A stretch of DNA of 49,326 nt. Origin: Candidatus Sabulitectum sp. Lineage in GTDB: Bacteria; Fermentibacterota; Fermentibacteria; Fermentibacterales; JCC-6. The notes beneath the pieces were generated by a model that saw nothing but the letters and a program-made list of their open reading frames with translations, did no database searches and was not told the origin of the DNA. The DNA is taken from the NCBI GenBank assembly GCA_021107435.1, contig JAIOSV010000036.1, forward strand, positions 1 through 49,326, read 5' to 3'. The first letter of the stretch is position 1. Every line of letters begins with the position of its first letter. Of the stretch, positions 41,132-49,326 are shown piece by piece. The position numbers were made by a program, and so were the translations under genes.

Positions 41132-41903
41132 GAAAGTATTTATACCGGATCCTGCTGCCGGTGAGTACGACGACATCTTTGTCAGTGCGGGGATTGGTGT
41201 TATAACTCAATCCGAAGGCGCGGACGCCGCGATAGCCATTGGCGGTGACGGGACAATTCTGAAGGTAATGGATTCACTTCTTGGCGGTAATCTGCCCATT
41301 CTCGGAGTAAACGCCGGTCACATAGGCTTTCTTGCGGACTGTGAACTTGAAAAGGTGGGGGATTCCATTGCCTGTCTTCTTTCCGGTGATTATGAAATAG
41401 ACTACCTTCCGGTACTGAAGACCACAGGTCCCGGGGGGATTTGCATGAGAGCGCTTAATGAAATCTGCATCAGTCGTGCGGCTGACGGAGGAATTCTCCA
41501 CATCCGGGTTGTGGTGGACGGTCGGGAAGTTGCAGTGATGGCCTCTGACGGAGTTATGGTATCAACTCCTTCAGGTTCAACCGCATACAATCTTTCATGT
41601 GGTGGACCTATACTGCACCCGAATCTTCCTGTTGTTATTATTACGGCTATCTGTCCGCATCTTCTCGCCATCAGACCCATCGTTGTTCCACTCTCTTCGC
41701 GGATTGAATTCACTATTCTTCGGTCCAGGGGGAAGAATCCACTTATATTGGCTGATGGAACAGCAAAATGCGGATCAATGACAGAAGGAGATACCATTTC
41801 GGTACAATCTTCATCTCTCACTTGCCCTGTAATCAGAACTGGAAGACGATCTGATTATTATGCCATGCTGGGGAAGAAGCTTGGCTGGGGATACAGGGGG
41901 TAA
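41118..41903 (+). CDS. nadK: NAD kinase
   Basis: 261 aa from GTG 41118, with CAGGA 7 bases upstream, beginning MKAVKKVFIPDP; ATG 41103 is possible. Phosphorylates NAD to NADP. GGDGTILKVMDSLLGGNLPILGVN is the GGDG motif with the catalytic Asp; TPSGSTAYNLSCGGPILHPN is the second conserved block. Slightly short at the N-terminus, where other NadKs carry a fuller first strand. Overlaps dxs by 14 bases, 4 bases before recN. Confidence 0.93.
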   Translation: MKAVKKVFIPDPAAGEYDDIFVSAGIGVITQSEGADAAIAIGGDGTILKVMDSLLGGNLPILGVNAGHIGFLADCELEKVGDSIACLLSGDYEIDYLPVLKTTGPGGICMRALNEICISRAADGGILHIRVVVDGREVAVMASDGVMVSTPSGSTAYNLSCGGPILHPNLPVVIITAICPHLLAIRPIVVPLSSRIEFTILRSRGKNPLILADGTAKCGSMTEGDTISVQSSSLTCPVIRTGRRSDYYAMLGKKLGWGYRG

Positions 41904-41907
41904 GCCG

Positions 41908-43533
41908 ATGCTGCTGCGTTCAATCACCTTAAAGAATCTGGCTACCATTAGCGATACTTGCCTGCAATTCGAATCGGGGCTGAATGTTATTACAGGTGAA
42001 ACAGGTAGTGGCAAGTCCATACTGGTGGATGGTCTTATGCTGGCCACAGGCGCGCGGGCAGACAAAACCCTGGTTCGACCGGGATCACGAACTGCTTCAG
42101 TTGAAGCTGTTTTCCAGCTACCGGGCGGGGATGAAATCTTTGTTCGCAGAGAAGTAGGCGCTCAGGGAAGAAGCCGGGTTTTCATAGATGATGCTCTGTC
42201 CACACTGGAAGAAGCAAGGGAGGCTGTACAGGATTTTGTTACACTGCACAGTCAGCAGACAACACCGGTTCTTTTGAAACCTTCACGACAGATGGATATT
42301 CTCGATACCTTTGCCGGAGCCATGCCTCTTAGAAAAAAGTATCAGCAGTCCTTTGCGGAATGGAAGACAGCCACAGCAAGAATTTCAGAGCTAAGAGCGT
42401 TTCTGGGTGATTCAGGCACCAGTTGTGAACTCCTCCTCCATGAGATGTCGCTTTTTGATCAGATTAATCCTTCCATACAGGACTACGATTCGCTTGTAAA
42501 TCAGAGGATACTGATAAAGAAGATCATGGAACAGTCCACGCTTTTGCAGGAGACTCTTGGTGCCCTTCAGGGAGATGATGGAGTCTCAGCAATTCTTTCA
42601 GCCGCGCTTCGAAAGATACAGAGAGAGGCTCCTGGGAGGGAAGAGCTGGCAGAGCTGATTTCCCAGGCATCCATTTCAGTGGAGGAGGCATCCAGCCTGG
42701 TCCTTTCCGAGATTTCAAATCTGGAAGAAGCTCCTGCCAGAATTTCAAATATAGATACCCGGCTTGATGAGTATTCAAAATTGATATCAAGGTGTGGTGG
42801 AACCGTACAATCCATGATTGATCACAGAGAATCGCTTTTAGACCGGGTGCAGGAGTTCAGGGTTGCTGAGGAGGAATTGAAAGCTGTTGAGAAGAGACTA
42901 CCGGAGCTTGCAGAAAAAGTTGCAGAAATTGCCAGGCAGCTCACAGCGAAGAGAAAAACCGCAGGAAAGAAGCTGTCAGAACAGTCATTGACCGAGATGA
43001 GAGAGCTTAATATGCCCTTCGCTCAGTTTTCCATTAAGTTCAATGCTCCAGTTTCTCCCGTAACTGTGAAAGACAGCCGGCTGGATTCAAGAGGGGCAGA
43101 ATCAGTTCTCTTCATGTTTACAGCGAACAAAGGTATGCCTCAGGATTCTCTGGAGGCTGTAGCCAGTGCCGGGGAACTCTCCAGAGTTGCACTTGCGATT
43201 GCACTTGTTATCGCGGACTCAGGTTCTGTTTCCACTCTGATCTTTGATGAGATTGATGCCGGTACCGGTGGTGAAACAGCTCATAATCTGGCAGAATCTC
43301 TGCTGAGAGCTGCATCCTCAAGGCAGATCATTGTTATCTCTCATCTTGCTCAGGTTGCATCAATAGCCCACAGACATCTTGCAGTTGCAAAGACTTACAA
43401 CAACGGGATGCCGGTGACCACAGTCATCGCCCTCAATTCCCGTGCCATGCGATTGAAGGAACTGGCAAGACTTCTGGGCGGAGGAGCAGGAGCAGACGAT
43501 CATGCTTCTCTCCTCCTGCGAGGAGAGCAGTGA
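41908..43533 (+). CDS. recN: DNA repair protein RecN
   Basis: 541 aa from ATG 41908, with GGGGGTAAG upstream; the extra residues of the open frame lie inside nadK. SMC-like ATPase for double-strand break repair. Walker A GETGSGKS (about 30-37), coiled-coil arms, signature ASAGELSRVALAIALV and Walker B LIFDEIDAGTGGETA. nadK-recN adjacency is common. It ends in GTGA overlapping pgsA. Confidence 0.95.
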   Translation: MLLRSITLKNLATISDTCLQFESGLNVITGETGSGKSILVDGLMLATGARADKTLVRPGSRTASVEAVFQLPGGDEIFVRREVGAQGRSRVFIDDALSTLEEAREAVQDFVTLHSQQTTPVLLKPSRQMDILDTFAGAMPLRKKYQQSFAEWKTATARISELRAFLGDSGTSCELLLHEMSLFDQINPSIQDYDSLVNQRILIKKIMEQSTLLQETLGALQGDDGVSAILSAALRKIQREAPGREELAELISQASISVEEASSLVLSEISNLEEAPARISNIDTRLDEYSKLISRCGGTVQSMIDHRESLLDRVQEFRVAEEELKAVEKRLPELAEKVAEIARQLTAKRKTAGKKLSEQSLTEMRELNMPFAQFSIKFNAPVSPVTVKDSRLDSRGAESVLFMFTANKGMPQDSLEAVASAGELSRVALAIALVIADSGSVSTLIFDEIDAGTGGETAHNLAESLLRAASSRQIIVISHLAQVASIAHRHLAVAKTYNNGMPVTTVIALNSRAMRLKELARLLGGGAGADDHASLLLRGEQ

Positions 43534-44093
43534 TCACCGGGCGATTCTTCACTGCAGCAAATATGGTGAGTATAATCAGGGTTCCTCTGGCTCTTGCCGC
43601 ATGTTACTTTCTCCGGCATGGCCACTCCGGTTACACTCTTCTTTTCATTATTCTGGCCATTGTTTCTGATGCTGTGGATGGTAAGCTTGCCCGACTGACG
43701 GGAACAGTAAGCGACTGGGGGAAGATTCTGGATCCGGTGGCAGACAAAATTGCCTTTGCCGTCCTTGCTGTAACACTGCTTCTTATGCAACTGCTGCCCG
43801 TCTGGATGTTTGCTGTTCTAGTCGGTAGAGATCTGCTGATTGTTACCGGTGGACTTTTGTTCTACAGAAAGAAAAAACCACCGTCGGCTAACATCTGGGG
43901 TAAACTGGCCACAATGTTTCTCTCTTTTTTCATGCTCAGGCAGGCTGTTTTTCTGCAGCTTCAGTTTCCACGAGCTGACTGGTTTCTGCACACTGACAGC
44001 CTGGGCTTGCTTTCCATGCTGCTGGTGGTGTTGAGCTTTGTTACTTATGTGTACACTGCTTTCAAATCCGGAGGGGAACTAAATGAGGCTTAA
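43530..44093 (+). CDS. pgsA: CDP-alcohol phosphatidyltransferase, probably PgsA
   Basis: 187 aa, membrane-embedded. The CDP-OH-P motif is complete: SDAVDGKLARLTGTVSDWG followed by KILDPVADK, giving the metal-binding Asp set. By length and the N-terminal NMVSIIRVPLA it best fits phosphatidylglycerophosphate synthase; a CDP-alcohol enzyme of another specificity is possible. The GTG start overlaps recN by 4 bases, and its end overlaps smc by 11. Confidence 0.88.
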   Translation: MITGRFFTAANMVSIIRVPLALAACYFLRHGHSGYTLLFIILAIVSDAVDGKLARLTGTVSDWGKILDPVADKIAFAVLAVTLLLMQLLPVWMFAVLVGRDLLIVTGGLLFYRKKKPPSANIWGKLATMFLSFFMLRQAVFLQLQFPRADWFLHTDSLGLLSMLLVVLSFVTYVYTAFKSGGELNEA

Positions 44094-47000
44094 GAGACTT
44101 GAGATCGTGGGATTCAAATCTTTTGCCGACCCGTTTATAGTCGATTTCAAGCAGGGAATATCCGCCATTGTGGGTCCAAACGGATGCGGCAAGAGCAATG
44201 TGGCTGATGCCATCAGGTGGGTACTTGGCAACCAGAGTCCCAAACAGCTTCGAGCGGACAGAATGGAATCTGTGATATTTTCCGGTTCTACAAAACGCAG
44301 GCAGCTGGGAATGGCAGAAGTCATACTGACCTTTGATAACACAGACAGGTTACTGGGGCTGGAGTATGATGAAGTTTCGGTGTCCCGAAGACTTTTCCGT
44401 ACCGGTGAAAGCGAATACAGCATAAACGGAAGCCGCTGCAGGCTTATGGATATTACAGATCTTGTGGTGGACAAAGGGTTGGGTGCAACCGGCTATTGGA
44501 TACTGGAATCCAAGATGGTGGAAACCATTCTCTCCAGCAAACCGGAGGATCGCAGATTTCTCTTTGATGAAGCCGCCGGTATAGTCAAGTACAAGATACA
44601 AAGACACAGAGCCGAGTTGAAACTGAATTCCGCAGGTAATGATCTTGAAAGACTGTCCGACATAATCATGGAGGTGGAGTCCACATGCAACGGGCTGAAA
44701 AGGCAGGTTTCAGCATTCAAAAGGCATCAGAAGGTTTCAGATACCATGAAAGCTGTGAGAGAAGCCATGAGTTACATGGAGTCTTCAGAGATCAGGAAAA
44801 AACTGGAGGAAAAGAGAAAACAGCTTGATGAAACCAGTTCTGCTGTAGGAAAAGAAACCGCAGCCCTGGCATCAAGAAGCGCGATTCTCGCGGAAGCCAG
44901 AATGGAATTCACCCGGGTTCAGAGCAGGCTTGATGAAGCCCACAGAAAGTGTGCCGACCTGGACTCCAGGCTGGCATCAAACGACAGAGAATCAGCAGTC
45001 ACTGAGGAAAGAATTACCTCAGCGGAAACCAGAATAGCTGAGAACAATGCAAGAATGGCCAGAGAACGCGAGCGAATTCACCGTTATTCCACAGATATTG
45101 AGAGACTTGAGGATGAAAAATCACAGCTTCAAGTTTCTTCACAGGGCTTTGAAGAGGAACATGCTGAAGTCGTACAGAAATTGGATGAACTCAGGCTAAA
45201 CCTCAAGAAGGTGACTGCGGAGCAGACGGATGCAAGATCTGTCAGGCGCGAACTGGACGCAGAACTGGAGAAGCTCCGCCAGTCTTTTCGGGAGCAGATT
45301 CGCATGCAGGAAGCTCGTTTGCAGAAGTTGTCTTCCGTGAATGAATCCATAGAAACACTTACTGAAAAGAAGAGCACTCTCAGCAGAAGTATCTCCCGCT
45401 TCAGTGAGGATCTGGCTCTATTGCAAGAGAAAACAGAGTCTCTTGAAGAATCAATTTTAAACACGATTAACGCACAAACAGAGCTGTCTGGAAAAACTAC
45501 TGAGTTGAGAAACAGAATTTCTGAATCAGGACAGAAAGTGGCTGTTCTCAGAGAGCAGGCAGGGAGAGTGAGCAGACTGCTAAAGGAATCTTCTACAAAA
45601 GATTCCATTTCTTCCATCATTAAACCGCTTTCAGGGATGGGAAAGGCTGTAGGAGCTTATCTGGATGGATTTAATTCAGCTCATCCTGTGGATAGTATTG
45701 CCGACAACATGCCGGGCAAAGGCAGACGCTATGCTGTACCTGTAACGCGCTGTTCCGCAGAACTGCCATCAGGAGCAGTCTCTCTCGCGGACTGTGTGGA
45801 AAAGGGTGAAGAAAGCGAGCTGACCGGTTCTATTCTCAGCTATGGAGTACTTGCTCCGGATTCAATCAGTGCCAGACGCTGGATCAGTGAAGGATTCTCA
45901 CAGCCTGTGGTAACTGCAAACGGTGATATATTCAGACCGGATGGGTTTGTGAGACTTGGAGTCGCGGAATCCAGTGCAGGTTCTCTGGAACTCTCGGCCA
46001 TTCTTGAGGATCTTGAAAAACAGTTACAGAAATCTGCTGCTGCAGAAGAGAAGTTGAGTGCTTCTCTGAACAGGAAGAACAGAGAACTCTCTTCTATCGG
46101 AGAAGAAACGAAAGATATAAGAGATGAACTTCGTTCCAATGAGAAGAAGCTCGCAGGAACTCAGACCTCCCTGGAAACCGCCCAAAGAGAACTCAACGCT
46201 ACTGTGAACCAGCTTTCTTTACAGAATAAAGAACTGGCCCGACTCAACAAAACTGATTCAGGAGTTACTTCTGTTGCAGTTGAGGATGGAATTACCGCCC
46301 TTGAAGAAAAGAGGGCAGATGCCATTACTTTTGAGGAGGAAACTCTTGCTCTGGCATCCCGGGTCGAGAACCTGCTCGGGGAAGCAGGAAGAGATCAGGA
46401 CAACTGCAGCTTTAAACTGAGAGAGAACCGCAGCAGACAGAAGGAGATTGCAGACAGGATTGATATGCTGAACAAAGAGGCTGACGGCATACACGATCTT
46501 CTTGAGGAGCTTCAACGGGAGAACGAGAAATCAGGAAGCGGCATAACTTCTCTCAGAAGCAGAACTCACATCCTTAAAGGTGAAAATACGGTTCTGAAGA
46601 CAAGACGAGGCGAGGAAGAGAATTCAAGAAACGACTACTCCGTTGAGAGAAACAGTCTGATGGAGAGTACCGCCGTTCTTGAAAAAGAAGTTCAGCATAT
46701 CCGGGAGAGACAGGGAAGAGCAAAGAGTATCATGATTGAGCTGGAAACACAGACGGCATCTCTACATGACAAGCTGAAGGATCTGGAAGGTGTTTGTACC
46801 GTTGAGGAAAATCCGTTCCTGGGGCGATCGCCTGAGGAACTTGTCCATGAACTTTCTTCAGGAAGTGCTGTTCTTGACAGGATCGGCCCTGTAAACATGC
46901 TCGCAGTCTCCGAATATGAGGAAGCCCGGGAGAGATTGGAATATCTGGTGAACCAGAAAGACGACCTGGAGAAGGCGAGAGCTTCACTTTCCAGAGCGAT

Positions 47001-47493
47001 AGCAGAGATTAATACTGAGGCAGCAGCTCGGTTCAGGGAAACTTTCGATAAAGTCAGGGATAACTTTCAAAGCATGTTCATCAAGCTTTTCGGTGGTGGC
47101 GAGGGAGATATTATCGCAATTGAGGGGGAAGATCCCCTGGAGGGCGGAATTGAGATTATGGCCAGGCCGAAGGGTAAGAAGCTGAAGAATGTGATTGCCT
47201 TGTCCGAGGGGGAGAAAGCTCTAACCGCAGTAGCCCTTCTCTTCAGTCTTTACCTTGTTAAGCCCTCCCCTTTCTGCGTACTTGATGAGCTTGACGGTCC
47301 TTTCGATGATTCCAATACCGATAAGTTTGTTGCGATTCTCAGAGACTTCAGCGAGAACACCCAATTTATTGTTATTACACACAACAAGCGAACGATGGAA
47401 GGGTGTGATATACTGTACGGGATTACCATGGCGGAAGAGGGTGTCAGTACCATTACATCAGTTAGCGTGGAAGAAATGGTACAGAAAAAGTGA
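44083..47493 (+). CDS. smc: Chromosome segregation SMC protein
   Basis: 1136 aa. N-terminal ATPase half with Walker A GPNGCGKSNVADAIRWVLG, long coiled coil, hinge (about 505-660, IKPLSGMGKAVGAYLDGF onward), returning coiled coil, and the C-terminal half with signature ALSEGEKALTAVALLFSLY and Walker B FCVLDELDGPFDDSN. Compacts and segregates DNA as a dimer with ScpA/ScpB, neither of which is in this window. The Walker B end DGPFDD is a variant of the usual DA(A/P)LDD. smc-ftsY pairing is common. Confidence 0.95.
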   Translation: MRLKRLEIVGFKSFADPFIVDFKQGISAIVGPNGCGKSNVADAIRWVLGNQSPKQLRADRMESVIFSGSTKRRQLGMAEVILTFDNTDRLLGLEYDEVSVSRRLFRTGESEYSINGSRCRLMDITDLVVDKGLGATGYWILESKMVETILSSKPEDRRFLFDEAAGIVKYKIQRHRAELKLNSAGNDLERLSDIIMEVESTCNGLKRQVSAFKRHQKVSDTMKAVREAMSYMESSEIRKKLEEKRKQLDETSSAVGKETAALASRSAILAEARMEFTRVQSRLDEAHRKCADLDSRLASNDRESAVTEERITSAETRIAENNARMARERERIHRYSTDIERLEDEKSQLQVSSQGFEEEHAEVVQKLDELRLNLKKVTAEQTDARSVRRELDAELEKLRQSFREQIRMQEARLQKLSSVNESIETLTEKKSTLSRSISRFSEDLALLQEKTESLEESILNTINAQTELSGKTTELRNRISESGQKVAVLREQAGRVSRLLKESSTKDSISSIIKPLSGMGKAVGAYLDGFNSAHPVDSIADNMPGKGRRYAVPVTRCSAELPSGAVSLADCVEKGEESELTGSILSYGVLAPDSISARRWISEGFSQPVVTANGDIFRPDGFVRLGVAESSAGSLELSAILEDLEKQLQKSAAAEEKLSASLNRKNRELSSIGEETKDIRDELRSNEKKLAGTQTSLETAQRELNATVNQLSLQNKELARLNKTDSGVTSVAVEDGITALEEKRADAITFEEETLALASRVENLLGEAGRDQDNCSFKLRENRSRQKEIADRIDMLNKEADGIHDLLEELQRENEKSGSGITSLRSRTHILKGENTVLKTRRGEEENSRNDYSVERNSLMESTAVLEKEVQHIRERQGRAKSIMIELETQTASLHDKLKDLEGVCTVEENPFLGRSPEELVHELSSGSAVLDRIGPVNMLAVSEYEEARERLEYLVNQKDDLEKARASLSRAIAEINTEAAARFRETFDKVRDNFQSMFIKLFGGGEGDIIAIEGEDPLEGGIEIMARPKGKKLKNVIALSEGEKALTAVALLFSLYLVKPSPFCVLDELDGPFDDSNTDKFVAILRDFSENTQFIVITHNKRTMEGCDILYGITMAEEGVSTITSVSVEEMVQKK

Positions 47494-48377
47494 ATCTCAG
47501 GGAAAAACTTGGGAAAAGCAGAAATGCCCTGTCTGAAAAGCTGGGAATGGTTTTCGTACAGGGAGTAGACGAGGACACACTGGAACTTGCCGAGGAGATA
47601 CTACTTGGAAGTGATCTTGGCTGGGAACTCACAGAACTGGTGCTTGAACGGTTCAGGAAAGAATTCAAGCTGAACCGCAGCAGTAGCTGGAGAGCTGTAC
47701 TTGTAAACGTACTTGAAGAACTGCTTCCTGAATACAAGCCGTGGATACCTGTGACAAAGCCGGCGGTGACCATAGTTGTTGGAGTAAATGGAGCCGGGAA
47801 GACTACAACAATAGCCCGTCTTTCTCAAAGTATTGCTGCCGGAGGTGAATCAGTTCTCATGGCTTGCGCGGACACATACAGAGCAGCGGCATCAGAGCAG
47901 CTTGCCCTCTGGGGAGAACGATTGAACATACCTGTGCATACCAGCCTTGACGGTACTGATCCGGGAGCAGTTACTTTTGACGCTATCAGAAGAGCTCAGA
48001 CAAAGCAGTTTGATCACGTAATCATAGATACTGCTGGAAGACTTCCCACACAGAAGGGGCTTATGGATGAACTTTCCAAGGTTTACCGTGTTGCGGGGAA
48101 AACCATGGAAGGTGCTCCTCACAGGATTCTTCTGGTTCTGGACGGAACAGTTGGACAGAATGCTCTGCCTCAGGCACAGCAATTTATGAAGTTTATTCCC
48201 GTCACCGATCTGGTTATCACAAAGCTGGACGGAACAGCAAAGGGGGGTTCCGTATTCGCTATGGCCAGAGAACTGAATCTGCCAATTCGCTACATAGGCG
48301 TGGGTGAAGGTGCGGATGACATCGTACTGTTTGACGGAAGGGTTTTCGTTGAGGCGATTGTCGGGCAGAATGGCTGA
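47490..48377 (+). CDS. ftsY: Signal recognition particle receptor FtsY
   Basis: 295 aa with GTG start overlapping smc by 4 bases. SRP GTPase NG domain: G1 GVNGAGKTTTIARL (near 97), insertion box ADTYRAAASEQL, DTAGRLPTQKGLMDEL and TKLDGTAKGGSVFAM. It lacks the long acidic A domain of proteobacterial FtsY, so membrane contact must be through the short N-terminal helices. Guides ribosome-bound membrane proteins to SecYEG. Confidence 0.95.
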   Translation: MNLREKLGKSRNALSEKLGMVFVQGVDEDTLELAEEILLGSDLGWELTELVLERFRKEFKLNRSSSWRAVLVNVLEELLPEYKPWIPVTKPAVTIVVGVNGAGKTTTIARLSQSIAAGGESVLMACADTYRAAASEQLALWGERLNIPVHTSLDGTDPGAVTFDAIRRAQTKQFDHVIIDTAGRLPTQKGLMDELSKVYRVAGKTMEGAPHRILLVLDGTVGQNALPQAQQFMKFIPVTDLVITKLDGTAKGGSVFAMARELNLPIRYIGVGEGADDIVLFDGRVFVEAIVGQNG

Positions 48378-49110
48378 CCGCAACGGTCTTGAAACACACT
48401 CGCTTGTAAAGTGCTACGGGGGTAAAACTGCTGTGGATGATCTGTCCTTTTATGTGAATAAAGGAGATATCTTCGCTCTTCTAGGCCCCAATGGAGCAGG
48501 TAAGACAACCACATTGAAGATGATCAGCGGTCTTATCATTCCGGATTCCGGAGCAATTACACTGAATGATGAACCTGTGGGCAATGCAAGACACAGGATT
48601 GCTTACGTACCCGATGAGCCTACCATTTTCCCCAATCTCTCCGGCAGAGAATATCTCCGTTACACGGGAAGGCTCAGAGGGCTGGATACTGAAATAATAC
48701 ATCAGCGCACAATGCTCTGCTCCGGAGTTTTTGAGATGGACGGCTGGCTGGACCACAGGTCGGGCTCCTATTCTCACGGCATGATTCAGAGAGTGGTTTT
48801 ATCCGGTGCCTTCATCGCGAGACCTGATCTGTACGTGATAGATGAACCACTGGTGGGTCTTGACCCTCCAGCGGCGGAAACATTCTGGCGAATGATGGAA
48901 GCAGCCGCGTCGGAGGGCGCGGTGGTTCTTATCTCAACACACACACTTCCAATAGCATCCATTTACTGCCACAGATTCGGGATAATACACCACGGCAGGC
49001 TTCTTCGTACACTTTCGAGAGGTGAACTGTCCGGAGCTGATCTGCAGGATCTGTTTTTCAAAGTCACAGGCACTTCCCCGGCGGAAGTGCACGACTTCTT
49101 TCGAGACTAG
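48370..49110 (+). CDS. ABC transporter ATP-binding protein
   Basis: 246 aa from ATG 48370, overlapping ftsY by 8 bases. Walker A LLGPNGAGKTTTLKM; Walker B LYVIDEPLVGLDPPA; the signature loop reads SYSHGMIQRVVLSGA, a variant of LSGGQ as in CcmA/drug-type ATPases; switch His in LISTHTLP. Export-type. The permease expected next to it is not in the window: the sequence after 49110 is repetitive and non-coding. Confidence 0.88.
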   Translation: MADRNGLETHSLVKCYGGKTAVDDLSFYVNKGDIFALLGPNGAGKTTTLKMISGLIIPDSGAITLNDEPVGNARHRIAYVPDEPTIFPNLSGREYLRYTGRLRGLDTEIIHQRTMLCSGVFEMDGWLDHRSGSYSHGMIQRVVLSGAFIARPDLYVIDEPLVGLDPPAAETFWRMMEAAASEGAVVLISTHTLPIASIYCHRFGIIHHGRLLRTLSRGELSGADLQDLFFKVTGTSPAEVHDFFRD

Positions 49111-49181
49111 TACCCCGTCAAGCAATAGCTGTCGTATCCTGCTGGCTCTTCAAAGTCCCAGCTACGTTACTGATTCAATTA

Positions 49182-49196
49182 CATAGCGGTGCTATG
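49182..49196 (+). other. Hairpin after the ABC ATPase gene
   Basis: CATAGC-GGT-GCTATG is a perfect 6-bp stem with a 3-base loop, 71 bases after the stop codon. It has no U-tract, so termination is uncertain. Confidence 0.35.
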
Positions 49197-49217
49197 CGCA
49201 TAAACCAGTGCCTTGCT

Positions 49218-49326
49218 GGAAAGCAGCAGAGCCAGTAACCGAGTGCGTCCCAAACGTTAGTATGGAAAGCAGCAGAGCCAGTAACCGAGTGCGTCCCAAA
49301 CGTTAGTATGGAAAGCAACAGAGCCA
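49218..49326. repeat. 46-bp tandem repeat array, cut by the window edge
   Basis: Two identical 46-bp units (49218-49263 and 49264-49309) and the first 17 bases of a third (49310-49326, one mismatch) follow head to tail without spacers. Each unit starts GGAAAGCAGCAGAGCC and ends with AACGTTAGTAT. No open reading frame explains it. The array may continue to the right. Confidence 0.85.

Noticed and set aside
49111-49125. Third copy of the 29-bp repeat in reverse
   Set aside because: Only ACCCCGT is shared, too short to count.
49218-49326. CRISPR array
   Set aside because: The 46-bp units are identical over their whole length and abut directly; there are no unique spacers and no cas genes.

Overview
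The window looks like a chromosome segment from a diderm (Gram-negative-type), rod-shaped bacterium. The evidence is a complete mreBCD-mrdA-rodA rod-elongation block, lgt and lspA for lipoprotein maturation, a probable lipoprotein, a predicted outer-membrane beta-barrel protein, and a secreted repeat protein ending in a FlgD-Ig/type-IX-like C-terminal domain. Gene order and the sorting domain point to a little-cultured lineage of the FCB type (candidate phyla such as Fermentibacteria would fit). That placement is inference, since no rRNA gene is present.

The left 6.7 kb is accessory and reads on the minus strand. It holds two different nucleotidyltransferase-type (AbiE-like, type IV) toxin-antitoxin modules, 62-1701 and 4669-6422. 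Between them lies a 2.6 kb gene for a secreted protein with 14 tandem propeller-like repeats. The first module has a well-formed promoter with a perfect 8+8 inverted repeat over its -10 region, and its antitoxin probably starts at a TTG codon. A 29-bp direct repeat (1869-1897 and 6605-6633) brackets the repeat gene plus the second module.

From 6.7 kb on the content is core. A minus-strand HD phosphohydrolase is followed by long plus-strand operons. 8150-10012 holds a PHP-domain protein, a small protein and a lipoprotein. 10142-15301 is the elongasome. 15364-26999 is lgt, comF, a membrane protein, dnaE, a beta-barrel protein, an M29 aminopeptidase, Trm112-like and DUF167 proteins, a TPR protein and a shortened purine-nucleoside-phosphorylase-like protein. 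26999-31180 is ileS-lspA-arcC, closed by a strong terminator. Genes overlap by 1-47 bases at most joints, so translational coupling is likely.

After a convergent small secreted protein (31232-31885), a sigma70-like promoter drives tRNA-Val(GAC). This is followed by thrS-infC-rpmI-rplT, a ZapB-like coiled coil, zapA, then rny-ymdB-ispA-dxs-nadK-recN-pgsA-smc-ftsY and an ABC ATPase. infC appears to start at the rare codon ATC, as expected for an autoregulated IF-3 gene. The window ends in a 46-bp tandem repeat array that runs off the right edge.

The best leads for something undescribed are the twin nucleotidyltransferase modules with their operator and bracketing repeats, the PNP-like protein lacking the N-terminal phosphate site, the mutually exclusive RNA structures before rny, and the terminal 46-bp array.
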